From NCBI RefSeq assembly GCF_024713975.1, contig NC_091116.1, forward strand, positions 680,001-744,000: a stretch of 64,000 bases of DNA, read 5' to 3'. The DNA comes from Paralichthys olivaceus. Taxonomy: Eukaryota; Chordata; Actinopteri; Pleuronectiformes; Paralichthyidae. Of the stretch, positions 46,771-57,600 are shown piece by piece. The notes under the pieces were generated by a model, which saw only the letters and a list, made by a program, of their open reading frames with translations, made no database searches and was not told the DNA's origin. Positions within the stretch are counted from its first letter, which is position 1, and each line of letters opens with the position of its first letter. A program made the translations under genes and the position numbers.

Positions 46771-49700
46771 CTAGACATTACGCTCGGCTGCTGATTTAAT
46801 GAGGCAGGGGCAGCAGTTGGTGTCAGGTAGGATGTCAGTCACAGGAAAACTGCGTTTCCTTGTATTGTCTGAAGTCTCTGACTCTTCCAAACAAACCTCA
46901 GGAAGAGCAGAGATCAACTTAGTCAAATCTGGAGTCATTATTTCCATTTTCCCCTTCTTAGTGTTTTTTAAGTGCAGTTTTACAACAAGCTGAGAATGAT
47001 TTGTTTCCATACATGTGTGGATCTAATGTGTCCACAGCAACATGTGGTCTAACAGAGGAGGCTGGAACGAGCCTTCAGACTTTTTCTCTCTTTTCTGGCG
47101 TCAAAGGCTAAAATCAAATATTTGTTTTTTTAAAGGATCATTTCTTTAAAGGTACAGTTTGTAGAATTTAGTGATATCTAGTGAAATTGCATGTTGCAGC
47201 TGAACACCCCTCACCTCACCCTCTCCTTCCAAACATGAAAAAGAACCTGTGGTGACGATAATTCTACATTCAATTTCTGACAATATTTCCCTTTTACCTA
47301 AATCTTACACACTGGACCTTTGAGGGTGTAACAGCTACTGACCAGATCCCGTTTACCGCCAGTGGTTTGTTTAAAGATCCACTTCCTATAAAATTCCACC
47401 ACACGTGCACTCCTGGATCTTCCTTCGCTCTGGAGCTTGTGGATCGTCTCGTTTTGGCGTCTTATTTCAAAGCCGTTTCCTCTGATGAACGATTAAAGGA
47501 CAGAAGACAGAATCACTTACCTGTTGTGAATCATTACATTTCTAGATATATAAGCATGTGATTTTTTATTCTGTTACCGTTGTCTCCTCCAGGAGCCACG
47601 GCTTCATTAGATCCAGCAGCTTCTATTGCTGTATTTTCATGGATATATAGATTTCAGCTTATTCAATCATAATGAAAACATTTGACAAAATAAAATAAGG
47701 GCTGTGGCTCAAACTTACATGGCCTCTTGTGCTTCCTCCAGAAATCTGTAAAGTTTGACAAATAGAATGAATTTCTCAGAATTTGAAGGCATCAATAGGA
47801 ACAAAGGGGAGTTTGAGTTACTGACCTGCCTCCCAAGGCATGGATTCTGTAGGGGTGAGACAAAGAGGATATGATGTCATACATTAAGAACTCTCTAAGC
47901 TATTTAAAAAAAACAAAATTCTTTAACATGCTTTTCGTTTGAAAGGTTTTTAATTGCTCTCCTACCTTTCTGGAAGAACCACATCCCTACAGGAAATAAA
48001 CACAGCAACCGTTACCAAACAAATCAAGTGTAACAGCTCATATCACGTTCCTACCACAGACTGTGCATGGATTCATACCTGCTCTGCACCGGTGCACGAG
48101 AGTCAGCAGCAGCACAGCGAGCAGCAGACAGATGAAGACTGTGACTCCAGAGCTGATATTCAGTTTCCTTTCAGCTGTTGTAAGACGACGACAACAACAA
48201 CAACAGACACACTCATGTTGCTCATGTCGCCATCACACTCTCTCCTCCTGAAAGACCTCTAGAATTTAACTCACGCGTCGGGTCGGTGATGAAAGGGTTG
48301 GTGATGCGTTGGCTGCTCTTCTGACTGACTGGATTTTCCAGCTCGCAGCTGAACTCCTTTACGCTCTGACTGTTTTCCTGAGAAATGAGTCGAACATGGA
48401 GTATTATCGTTATACACTAGAAGTTCAACCACATTTATTCTACTCACAAAATGTCCTAATAATAATAATCACAGCAAATGAATCAGAAAATCAAACTAGG
48501 GCTAGAATCAATGCTTATTTTCATCTTATCATTTTTAGTCCAAGTAATATTCAAATAGAGCAAAACCCAAGAATATTGTAAAGCCACCTTTTCAACATGG
48601 TGATCTTTAGAGGAAACCGCCACTTGGACGTCGTCTGACTTCCACTTGTAGGTGACGCTTTCGACGCCTGTGACGTTTCCCTCGCAGGTCAAAGTGCAGC
48701 TGCTCATCTCTACGTTGCAGGATGTAGTAACCGTGGGAACGGGGACAGGAGCTGAACAAAAAAGAAGAGAAATAAAAAAATGTCCCTGTGGTTGATGAAG
48801 CTCTCTGAACAGTGACTCACCGATGACGATGAGGCGGGTGGGAGTGGCCTTGATGCTGTTGATTTCTGGAGTGTACACTTCGCTGTCATCTCGATACAGT
48901 CCCCTGATTGTCATCTCTCCATTTGAAGTGTTCAGGCTCCCACGCTCTTTAAAACACACAGTTTTAGTTCAGTAAAAATCCCAAAATGCAACGGTCATAC
49001 CTCCTAGCATCAGCGTACCTTTAAAATGACGATAATAAGTAACCTCTGAGTCGGAGTCAGCCCACTGGACGGCGATGTGCAGACCAACTCTCCACATGAC
49101 GCTGGTGATGGGAGCAGTCGCAGGGCCGGGACTGAGGACGACATCATCACCCAACCTCTTGTGAAGTATCTTCTCTGCAATGATAAAAAGAAGAAGCACA
49201 GAGAGAGGATTTTCAATTTAAAGCAACACTGTGAAATCACTGAGTAGCGGCGCCCTCTGGCATTTGAACTGAAACACAACTGATATTACCCATGATCCCC
49301 AGCTTCCTAAACCAAATGAGCTGCAGTTTGGAATTCCTCATATTTTAAGTCAAGTTAAACGTTTCCTCACTGAATTTTGGAACAAATGCAGTTTTTTAAC
49401 ATTTTGTTTTTATCAGATCTGCAGTTCAGTGTTAATCTTGAACTTGAGGAACTCATTCTTCCTGTTCCAACTTATTTTTAAGCTACTATATTAGGATTTT
49501 AAAACATTTGCATAGCGTTACTTTAAATAAGCATTTTACCAGCTGGATTCTGGTTTTATTATAGATAATGAATTCAACATTAAGCTGATGGTATTAATGT
49601 AATTAACTGTAATTATTGATTGATTGATTTTTTTTTTTATCACAAAAAACAACAAAGGGACCTTATTTGAAACAAGAGTTTGTAAAGATGGGATAGTTTA

Positions 49701-50299
49701 TGGATGTTTAAAAATAAAATCCTGTCTTGAACATTAAGTTGTTATTTGATTTATCAGCATTAAGATGGTGGTGACATCTAATTTTTCTTTCCATGGAAAT
49801 ATTAAGTTAAATGTTTCATTAAGATTGTCCAATGATGTAAAACATAAATAAACAGGAACCATATTGGAGAGTTACGCCGTTTTCAGCCAACACTTGTTTA
49901 TGTGATATATAATATGTACTTAATAAATCACGCCGAATTATCTTTTTACGGTTCTTCTTTTACTGTGTACAGTTTAATTTACTAAAAACAATCAATACAT
50001 AACTTTCTTCCTGAAGAAAAAGTTAAAATCGCATTATTCTAAGGTCGAATCCCTCATGCACTTTGCTGCTGATAGTGAGCCTGAGCTGCTGCTGCACAAA
50101 CAACACAGTGTACATACGGGTTTACACTGGGTGGGGTCAGTGGATGTGGAAAATCCCGGTGGAGCGACGCATCCTGCACAGAAACCTCGATATCATCCAG
50201 AAAACCATTTTCAACAGAAGAAAGTAAAAGACAGGACTCACCAGCCTGTGACGGCACAAGACACAACAGAGCTGCAACCACAGACACAGTCTGCCACAT
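46771..50299 (-). CDS. CD2/SLAM-family-like two-Ig-domain membrane receptor
   Basis: Probable leukocyte cell-surface adhesion or signalling receptor. I assembled 11 minus-strand exons in frame: 50242-50299, 49019-49174, 48821-48946, 48588-48751, 48275-48377, 48079-48174, 47966-47986, 47826-47846, 47719-47745, 47578-47628 and 46771-46928, giving 326 residues. MWQTVSVVAALLCLVPSQAG is a signal peptide. Next comes a V-type domain without the usual Cys pair (WRVGLHIAVQWAD ... GEMTIRGLYRDDSEVYTPEI). A C2 domain follows with four Cys (SCNVEMSSCTLTCEGN ... FSCELENP), as in CD2/CD48/CD244. The membrane segment is VTVFICLLLAVLLLTLVHRC. The tail comes from small phase-1 symmetric exons. No TxYxxV/I switch motif is seen. 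The Ig, membrane and first tail exons are solid. The last two exons (47578-47628, 46771-46928) have weak acceptors and are less sure. Confidence 0.75.
47147..47321 (+). mobile_element. Nonautonomous DNA transposon (MITE), short copy
   Basis: Same family as 17749-18113: left end TAAAGGTACAGTTTGTAGAA, internal 'cctcaccctctccttccaaa', right end 'cttacacactggaccttt'. About 190 bp of the middle is absent relative to the longer copy. It lies in an intron of the minus-strand Ig-receptor gene model. Confidence 0.75.
49300..50040. other. Intron 1 of the Ig-receptor gene
   Basis: AT-rich sequence with no exon recognised, between the signal-peptide exon and the first Ig exon (minus strand). Confidence 0.5.
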
Positions 50300-50804
50300 C
50301 TTCCCCTCTCTGTCTCTTCACACAGCCAGACACCAGCTTCAATCCACACTTCCACTGGTCTGAGGCCAGAGGAACGTGTCAGCTCATGTCAGGTCAAAGA
50401 TTTTTAAAAATCATTCAAGCTCAAATCGTCTTTGAAAATGAGCAGCTCATTGAGAAGCGGAGCAGAAAGATGGAGGAAAAGCGAAAGTAAATGAGATACC
50501 AGCTCAACCCGAACTCAGACTCCGCCTCCTCTCTCATGTTACATTACTATTTATAATATAATCCTGCCAAACACCCACACATCCACAGTGTAAATATCTA
50601 AATAAATATAAGTACTATTATTATCCACTGTTCAATAATATTGTTTGTTTTAACCTGATTATAAACTTATGATACTATGTTAGATTAGTTTTTTTTTCTT
50701 TTTAAATCTAAATGCACAATCTAAAGAGGCCCGTCCACACGTTGCTGCTGCAGCCAAAACAAATCAAATCTATGTAAAGTCTCATTTAAAAAAAAAAAGG
50801 AAGT

Positions 50805-50875
50805 TGCATTGGCCGGGAATCGAACCCGGGCCTCCCGCGTGGCAGGCGAGAATTCTACCACTGAACCACCAATGC
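50805..50875 (-). tRNA. tRNA-Gly (anticodon GCC)
   Basis: On the minus strand the 71-nt sequence begins GCATTGGTGGTTCAGTGGTA, has anticodon loop CTGCCAC, and ends with the TTCGATT T-loop and CCAATGC pairing with GCATTGG. It matches the standard vertebrate tRNA-Gly-GCC, with intact A and B boxes. In the minus direction it is followed by a T run (the A run at 50788-50798 on +), suited to Pol III termination. Confidence 0.97.
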
Positions 50876-50896
50876 TTGGGATACTGCTGGTGACAG

Positions 50897-50911
50897 CGCC
50901 ACCTGGTGGCG
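50897..50911. promoter_or_regulatory. Palindromic CCACCTGGTGG element, CTCF-like
   Basis: CGCCACC-T-GGTGGCG is a perfect 7+1+7 palindrome, partly resembling the CTCF core. It lies just upstream of the tRNA-Gly 5' end. Binding is inference only. Confidence 0.25.
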
Positions 50912-50942
50912 GAATGCGGTATTTAAGATTGTATTTATACAA

Positions 50943-51169
50943 GAAATGACTTAAGTATAAAAAACTAAATGAATAAATGTATAAATAAATGTGGAAATTA
51001 ATAAATAAATATCTTAATTTTATTTCCACATTTATTTATTTATTTCCACATTTATTTATTTATTTCCACATTTATTTCCGCATTTATTTATTTATTTCCA
51101 CATTTATTTCCGCATTTATTTATTTATTTCCACATTTATTTCTACATTTATTTCTACTTAAGTCATTTC
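50943..51169. mobile_element. Fold-back MITE between two tRNA genes
   Basis: GAAATGACTTAAGTA at 50943-50957 is the exact inverted copy of TACTTAAGTCATTTC at 51155-51169. The interior holds AAATGTGGAAAT-type units on one side and many inverted ATTTCCACATTTATTTATTT units on the other, so the element can fold almost completely. There is no coding sequence. Confidence 0.75.
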
Positions 51170-51281
51170 TCGTCCTCCATACTTTGTTGACGTTACATGT
51201 CAACTGTTCGATTCCCGGCCAGTACAACACAGATTATTTCATAACAAACATTTTTTACTTGCTCTTCCAGTTGTGTTCGAC

Positions 51282-51354
51282 GCCTCGTTGGCGCAGTAGG
51301 CAGCGCGTCAGTCTCATAATCTGAAGGTCGTGAGTTCGAGCCTCACACGGGGCA
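51282..51354 (+). tRNA. tRNA-Met (elongator, anticodon CAU)
   Basis: The 73-nt sequence GCCTCGTTGGCGCAGTAGGC ... GGGGCA has anticodon loop CTCATAA, T-loop TTCGAGC and a paired acceptor stem (GCCTCGT/ACGGGGC with a G-U pair). It differs from the usual vertebrate elongator tRNA-Met by only a few bases. TTGTTTTG follows, a weak Pol III terminator. Confidence 0.96.
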
Positions 51355-51479
51355 CTTGTTTTGTTTACTTTTATATTTTGAACTCATTTAAATGACGCAG
51401 ACGGATCAGTGACACGGACACATGGAGTGGACACGTGTGTTTTACGCTGCATTAACGTACACGATACACATTTTAAACA

Positions 51480-52300
51480 TGAACGCTTCAACGTTCAATG
51501 CTTCTAAGACAAGAGTGCTGGGTTTTCCGAGGAGTTCCTGAAGGCCTCGGTGATGATCCACCTGAGGCATCTTTAAACAGAAACGAAATGAAACGAGAAG
51601 AAACTCCAGGATCCTCTGTTTGTTTCTGTGCTTTCTGTTGTTGACACGTGTCCGCTGCAGGTGAGATTCAAACTCGATCGTGTGTCCTTAAGGTTTCTGG
51701 AAGCCGAGCTAAAGTTAGCTAGCCTAGCTAAGGTTAGCCCGCTAGACTAGCTTGTGTTAGCTTGTTTACTTTGGTGGAGGTTCAGCTCTCTAAAATGTTC
51801 TCCCTTGTTTTTAGATTAGAAGATTAGATTAGTGTTAACAGTAGACATTTCCCCCAATTTCTTATTCTTATAATACTGGATATTGTGGGTTTTTTATTGA
51901 CATGAACTTAAACAGCTATTTTAAGGTCAATATTAATTTTTTGAATTCTTAAATTTGCGAAATCTCCCTGTTTATCCTTTCCCAAAGCATTTGCCATGAG
52001 ATTGTATGAAATTCAAATTCAAATAAATCTGATGTACTGTGCAGCAACACTGATTCTATTTGTAAAGCGCCAAATCATAATATAGATCATCTGAAGTCAC
52101 GTTACATAGAAGGTCCAGACCTTTTATGAAAATATGACACTACTGTGAGTTATTACACCTTGAACTGGACTTAGGACAGAATCAAATACAAAATATTCCC
52201 AGTGATCGCAGATGTAAGTGGAAACAGTAGTGAGAACTTTAAGCAGAAGCTGTTTCAGACATCTCAGTAATTCTTCCCGTGTGCAGGTTTCCAGCTTGAA
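51480..52300 (+). promoter_or_regulatory. 5' end of the IRS-like gene: noncoding exon and first intron
   Basis: A splice donor, GCTGCAG|GTGAGATT at 51661, probably ends a noncoding first exon. Repeated GTTAGC/GCTAAG motifs follow at 51710-51765. The next exon starts at 52287 after a gtgcag acceptor. The transcription start is not visible. Confidence 0.45.
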
Positions 52301-54793
52301 ATGAAAGAGATGGCTGACGGGTGTGACAGCCGCGGGACACCCTCGCCTGCCTCCAGCTCCCCAGTGTCGTCCCCTTGCTGCAAATCATCCCAAACATGGC
52401 TGCCAGTTGAATCTCCCATGAGACCTCGCTGCTTGAGTGATCAAATGGAGCAGGATGACGATTCCGGGCACCATCGAGTTGGGATGCAGACAAGTGAGCC
52501 TCGTTCACCGTGTGTCTTTGAGGAACTGTTTTGCTCCAGCCAGGGTTCAGTCCCTCTGACACCTCTGGCCGGCGCCCTCATGGCCTCCTCCTGGCCGCAG
52601 AGCGACGTGGTGAAACAAGGTTACCTGGGGAAGCTGGAGCGAAGCCACAGGAGATATTTTGTCCTGAGAGCAGGAAGCCACATGGGGCCGAGCCGGCTCG
52701 AGTGGTACAAAAGCCAGGAGAAGTTCACAGCGATGAGGAAGTCTGCCGGCAAAGCTGCGCTCTTTGGATCGAGCAAGCAAGGGTTAGACATTTTTCAATA
52801 TGACAAACACTTGAAACAACTGATCATTCAAATCTACAATAATTTCAACTGATTTTCCTTCAGGGTGATTTACCTGAGGTGCTGTCTCGGTGTGAGTCGG
52901 ACCGGCAGTTCCAGGAAAGGACACACGGTGGCGGTGTATGCAAAGGATCAGACCATGGTGCTGGTTGTGGAGGACCAGCAGGAACAAGACGAGTGGTACG
53001 TTGCCATTAAGAAACTGATGGAGGAAGAGCGGAGGGATGAAGAGCATATTGATGAAGAGGATGATGGGTATTGCACGCTGCCCCCTGCTGGATTTTTCAA
53101 AGAGGTGCGTCCAGATTTGAGTCGACTCTAAATAAACAGAATTTAAATGAAAATGAAAATACCCCAGACGGATCTTCATCTCTGCTTCGTCTAAGGTGTG
53201 GCCTGTCTTGGTGAAGCCCAGAGGTCTTGGTCGCTCAAAGTCCCTCGGTGGAGAGACGCGGCTCTGCCTCACAGCATCCTCGCTCATCCTGGTCAAACTG
53301 GGCGCATACAGTGATTTGCCGTCGGTTACGATACCTTTGTTGAGCGTTCGGCGCTTCGGCCATCTGGACGGCTTGTTCTTCTTGGAGCTCGGCAGGTCGG
53401 CACCTGACGGCCCTGGAGAAATCTGGATGGAAGCAGGAGACCAAGGTAGTGAAGGCTACATCCATAATACTATGTTTTCAAACTGTCCTCACAAGCTTTT
53501 TGGCACCGTTTCAGTTTTGATCCCTTCCATACTAACACACCCTGATAACAGATCTCTACCCATCCAGACTAAAGTGTTTCCAAATGTTTCAGTTTTAGTG
53601 GCTCTAAAACTCTTGACCATAGGACAGTGACCCTCCTCTTCATGTCTGTATTGTCCAGGAAACCCAGGAATTGCCCAGCACATTCACGAGGTGGTTCGGG
53701 CAACAGTCCACGCTCTACGAGCTCTGCCAGACTTCAGCCAGTCGCCGACCTCCAGCCAGCCTCAAGCACTTCTGCTGGCAAAACGCAGCAGAAATAAATA
53801 CAGAGACAAGTCGGTTAACGTGAGGCCACTGACGCTATCTCCCAGAAACACTGACATCCAGACGAGTCCAACGCAGTCTCACGTCAGGTCCAGCAAACTA
53901 AATGCTGTCGGATCCCAGCGGAGCTCCGTGCCTGAGACCGGCAGCTACATGGAGATGAAGACCGAGCACTGCGGTGATGCAGCCCGCAGGTTAGAGAGCT
54001 GGGAGCTGGAGGAGGAAGAGGAGGAGGAGGAAGAGAAAGGGCTGGGGTACATGATGATGTCTCCACAGGGCAGCCGCAGCTCATCTGTGTCGCCTCAGGA
54101 TGAATATGTGCTCATGGAAAGTCCACACAAACACAACCGGCCCCCATCATCGTCCCCCTCCTCTGGTCTTCACACATCATTCTACAGGTGCGCTGAACCA
54201 CTTTCCTCCAAATTAAGATGCAACCAATGAAATTAAACAAACAACTGGATTGTAGAGTATGAAAACAAGTGTATATCAGCAGGTTTAGTACAGTGTATAT
54301 GAGAAAAAGAACAAATGTATAAAATAACAATTGTTTGTGATTTGGAAAGAGTGTATTTACGACCACATGTACCTCTTTGTTTATGCTTCTCCACATCTTC
54401 ACTGTTTTACTAACGTTTCTTTCCTGTTTTAGCTCCACCTCTGACGACTACTCTCCTCTGCGTCCATCACATCATCAGACCAATGAGCTCAGTCAGTCCA
54501 ACAGTCAGAAAACAGAACCTGACCAATCACAGACGAGCATCGGCTTCTCCACTCGACCGGCGGATGAGTCAGCAGCTCAGCACAAACACCACCCGGCACA
54601 GACCAGATCCACGTCTTCTCCTCTGCGGAGCGTCGACAGACCCGACACGATGAAGAGTCCAATGCAGGACAGTCCGAACTCTGACACAGGCCGGTCCAGT
54701 CGATTCCACGCTGTCCCAGACCAGTCTGCTGTTAGAAGATACCGGCTCTCGTCCTGTCTGATGTCTTGCTTGCAATCTGATGACGGCTCCTGA
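52301..54793 (+). CDS. Insulin receptor substrate-like adaptor (PH-PTB-YxxM), short form
   Basis: Adaptor that is phosphorylated by insulin/IGF receptors and recruits PI3-kinase. Coding exons are 52301-52782, 52864-53104, 53196-53445, 53659-54187 and 54433-54793, giving 620 residues, about half the size of IRS1 (about 1,240). A PH domain (residues about 103-215) starts VVKQGYLGKLERSHRRYFVL. An IRS-type PTB domain (about 242-345) contains VWPVLVKPRGLGRSKSLGGE, FFLELGRSAPDGPGEIWME and IAQHIHEVV. The tail carries YMEM (about 420), YMMMSP (about 455) and YVLM (about 474), SH2-docking sites for p85-type subunits, after a Glu-rich run. A second in-frame ATG at 52580 (MASSWPQSDVVKQGYLGK) matches the usual IRS N-terminus, so the first 93 residues may be an extension or untranslated. 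Which IRS paralogue it is cannot be set by eye. Poly(A) signal at 55013-55018. Confidence 0.88.
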
Positions 54794-55019
54794 GTCATCA
54801 TTCAATATTTTGCTCATGTTGCTGCTGCTCTTCTTTTGGGATCATGAGTCTTAACACTGGAGAAAAATAGTTGTTTTTGTAAATCACTTTAAGTTTCTTA
54901 TGTGTCTCATTTTGTATTTTTTGTTTGTTGGTTATTTTTGAAGAATCGGTGAAATTTAAGTACACAGCACTTGAGGATGTTGCACTGCCATTGGATGTAA
55001 ACAGAAAAAAAGAATAAAG

Positions 55020-56032
55020 TCAAGAGAATATTCTGTCTTTTTGCTCTGTTATTAGGACTATGGATGTTATACTGCAAGATGATGTCCCACTCTGGATGCT
55101 TCTAGAGGGTTTTTGGTCTCAGATGGACAAATGAAGAGAGGTCAGAAGCTACTTCTTAAATATTCTTCTGCAAAATAACAAGAAATGTTGACAGAAAATG
55201 TTGCAGCCACACAAATAATCCTCTGATTGTTTGAAGGATTAATAACTGCAGGAGAAGAGGTTATGATATTAAATTATAAAACATTGTGATGGTTCCACAC
55301 ATTTAAAATGTACCACTGCCTGAAATTTCGAAACTCAATAATATTCAGTATCTGGAATTAGAGTCACTGCACAATATTCCTCCATTTAAAACATTTGACT
55401 TTTTTTTAAATCATGATCTCGATCAGCAGATGCAGTTTGCCCAGCATTTTAAGTATATTCAAAGTTCATTCACACAGATGAGCTATTACACAAGACCCTG
55501 AGAATATGAACCAGCGACAAGTCTACAGGAATAAATTTGAAAGAAGGTTGCAGAGCTTTTCACTTTTATTGCAAACAGACAGAAATAGATACAAACTTTA
55601 AAGCTGGTGTATAAATCGAATGCATAAATAAACACAAGGACACAGAACATAGGAGCATCATGTACAGAAAAAAACAGGAGACTGGAGATCAAGGTTTTGA
55701 ATAGTGGATGTATTGTATGTGATGGTGAGTTCAACAGGTGGCAGCAGTGAGCCACATAAAGCACAGAGGCTGAACTGAAAAACGTCCTGCAGACCTTTTA
55801 TAGATAAATTACTACTTTGTAAATTTGGTGACATTGCTGTGTCTTGGAGATCACTTTAAAATATGTTTGCAAGTAGGGGGTTCCTGCACTGCCACCTAGG
55901 GTTACCGAATTGCATGACCACTTTTCCAGAGGGGGGTTCCTGCATTTCTAGAACATCTTGCAGTTGTCGTAACTCTTTCTTTCCGGGATAAAAACTCAAA
56001 TAAGCAAATAAGAATAAAAATGTGAAAAGTCT
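55020..56032 (-). other. Convergent 3' region: irs-like end and cxcr 3' UTR
   Basis: No coding exon recognised. A minus-strand AATAAA at 55564-55569 would give the chemokine receptor mRNA a 3' UTR of about 470 nt. Confidence 0.45.
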
Positions 56033-57106
56033 TTAAAAAAAAATTCCGTTTCCCTCTGAGGTCTGAGACGTGGACCTGCTGAACCTTGACAATGAGGCCC
56101 TCTCTTTTCTGACCTTCTTCTGAAAAAGCAGCAGCACTTTCTTCCTGAACTTCTCGCCCACGAACGCGTAGAGGACCGGGTTGATGCAGCTGTGCAGCAG
56201 AGCCAGACTGTTGGTCACCCGCAGAGCCAGGTCCAACGACATCCTCATCGCACAGTCAAACAAGATCACATTTGCCCTCATGAGCGTGTCTATGATCATG
56301 GTTATGTGGTACGGCACCCAGCAGAGTAGGAACGCAATCACCACGGCCACAATGACCTTCATGGCTCTGTACTTCTGGAAACCGCGTGTACGCAGCAACC
56401 TCACTGTGATGATGCTGTAGCAGACAATCATGACACCCAGAGGCAGCAAGAAGCCGAAAATGTGGCGGAACCCATTCGTGGAGATCCTCCAGGAGCTGGC
56501 ACTGCCGACGTCAAAGCTTTCAGCACAGATCATCCTGTCCGAGTCCGGGTTGAACTGGGTGGCTTCGTTGAAAAGCGCCGGCAGGCCGAGGGCCAAGCCG
56601 AAGGCCCAGACGGCTGCGCAGAGGAGCCGGCTGCACATCCTCTGGCGGCTCTTGAGAGTCTCGCTGGAGTGCATGATCACAAGGTAGCGGTCGATGCTGA
56701 TGCAGGCCAGGAAAATGATGCTGGTGTAGAAGTTGGCTTCGATGACGAGGCTGAGGAGTTTGCACATGAAGCCTCCGAAGAGCCATCCCTGGACGAATGC
56801 CACAGCCCAGAACGGGAGGGTGAGCGCAATCAGGCCATCAGCTATTGTCAGATGAAACAGGTACACATCCGAAGGGGTCAGGTTCTGTTTGCTGGTGCTG
56901 ATCACCCACCCCACCAACAGGTTCCCTGGTATTGCCAGTAAGAAGATGGCGATGAGGAGGACGCACAGGGTCACGGCTGCTGTGGGCTCCAGAGGCTTCA
57001 GCTCACATATTAACTTGCTTGGATCGATGATGAGCGTTAGGTTGTTGTTGGTGCTTTCATTCAGCAGGTCGTAGAAATTGTCAGAAAATTCAAAGATGAT
57101 TGACAT
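56033..57106 (-). CDS. cxcr1/2: CXC chemokine receptor type 1/2-like (IL-8 receptor)
   Basis: Seven-transmembrane Gi-coupled receptor guiding neutrophils toward ELR-type CXC chemokines. The 357-residue coding region lies in one exon, as in this family. The N-terminus is acidic and Asn-rich (MSIIFEFSDNFYDLLNESTN). TM1 is near VTLCVLLIAIFLLAIPGNLL, TM2 has LTIADGLIALTLPFWAV, TM3 ends in SIDRYLVI (DRY motif), TM6 has FLLCWVPYH and TM7 HSCINPVLYAFVG (NPxxY). The Ser-rich tail (RASLSRFSRSTSQTSE) is a GRK target type. The ATG at 57106 was chosen because it follows splice acceptors (AATTTTGCAG near 57135); the frame is open to 57139 only because of intron and UTR sequence. A noncoding first exon ends near 57534 (donor GTGAGTAT on the minus strand). 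Adjacency to arpc2 is shared with human CXCR1/CXCR2. Paralogue 1 versus 2 is unresolved. Confidence 0.93.
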   Translation of the reverse strand: MSIIFEFSDNFYDLLNESTNNNLTLIIDPSKLICELKPLEPTAAVTLCVLLIAIFLLAIPGNLLVGWVISTSKQNLTPSDVYLFHLTIADGLIALTLPFWAVAFVQGWLFGGFMCKLLSLVIEANFYTSIIFLACISIDRYLVIMHSSETLKSRQRMCSRLLCAAVWAFGLALGLPALFNEATQFNPDSDRMICAESFDVGSASSWRISTNGFRHIFGFLLPLGVMIVCYSIITVRLLRTRGFQKYRAMKVIVAVVIAFLLCWVPYHITMIIDTLMRANVILFDCAMRMSLDLALRVTNSLALLHSCINPVLYAFVGEKFRKKVLLLFQKKVRKERASLSRFSRSTSQTSEGNGIFF

Positions 57107-57600
57107 GACTGTGGATGAAAAACAAGATTGATACTGCAAAATTAAAACTCTTCTTTAAAATATTGGAAAAGCAGAACAAACAGATGAACTATATGACAGC
57201 TGTTCCCCATAATTTGGGAAGTTGCATTGTGCAGAGTTAGAGTAATTTTGAAACCGCTTTTGCAACCGCAGCCTCACCTACACTTTCAAGACACTGAACT
57301 GACTCCTCAGCTAATTTATTAAAGTTTACTAATAGCATGTGCAGACCAGATAAGACTGTAGCAGTAAACCCAGTCAGTCTATTAACCTGAGAAAAGCAGC
57401 ATTTTCTTCTTTTATTTGTTTGAGTTATTTCATTTCCTCGCATGAATACAAACATATTTCATCCCTTGTATTAAAAGTACAACTCCTCTATTTATTTCTG
57501 TCCATGAGAATAAACCAGTCAGGATACTCACCTCCTGCTGGGGCTCGGTCGTGGCTTTAAAAGGTTTGATCTCCTCAGAGCATCTTTCTTATGAGTTATG
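57107..57600 (-). promoter_or_regulatory. cxcr 5' intron, noncoding exon and promoter
   Basis: A minus-strand splice donor at 57526-57533 and an acceptor near 57135 define a 390-bp intron in the 5' UTR. A TTTTAAAG element at about 57555-57565 may act as a TATA-like box. Confidence 0.45.

Noticed and set aside
56430-56941. 159-codon + strand frame
   Set aside because: Shadow of the chemokine receptor coding exon on the minus strand.
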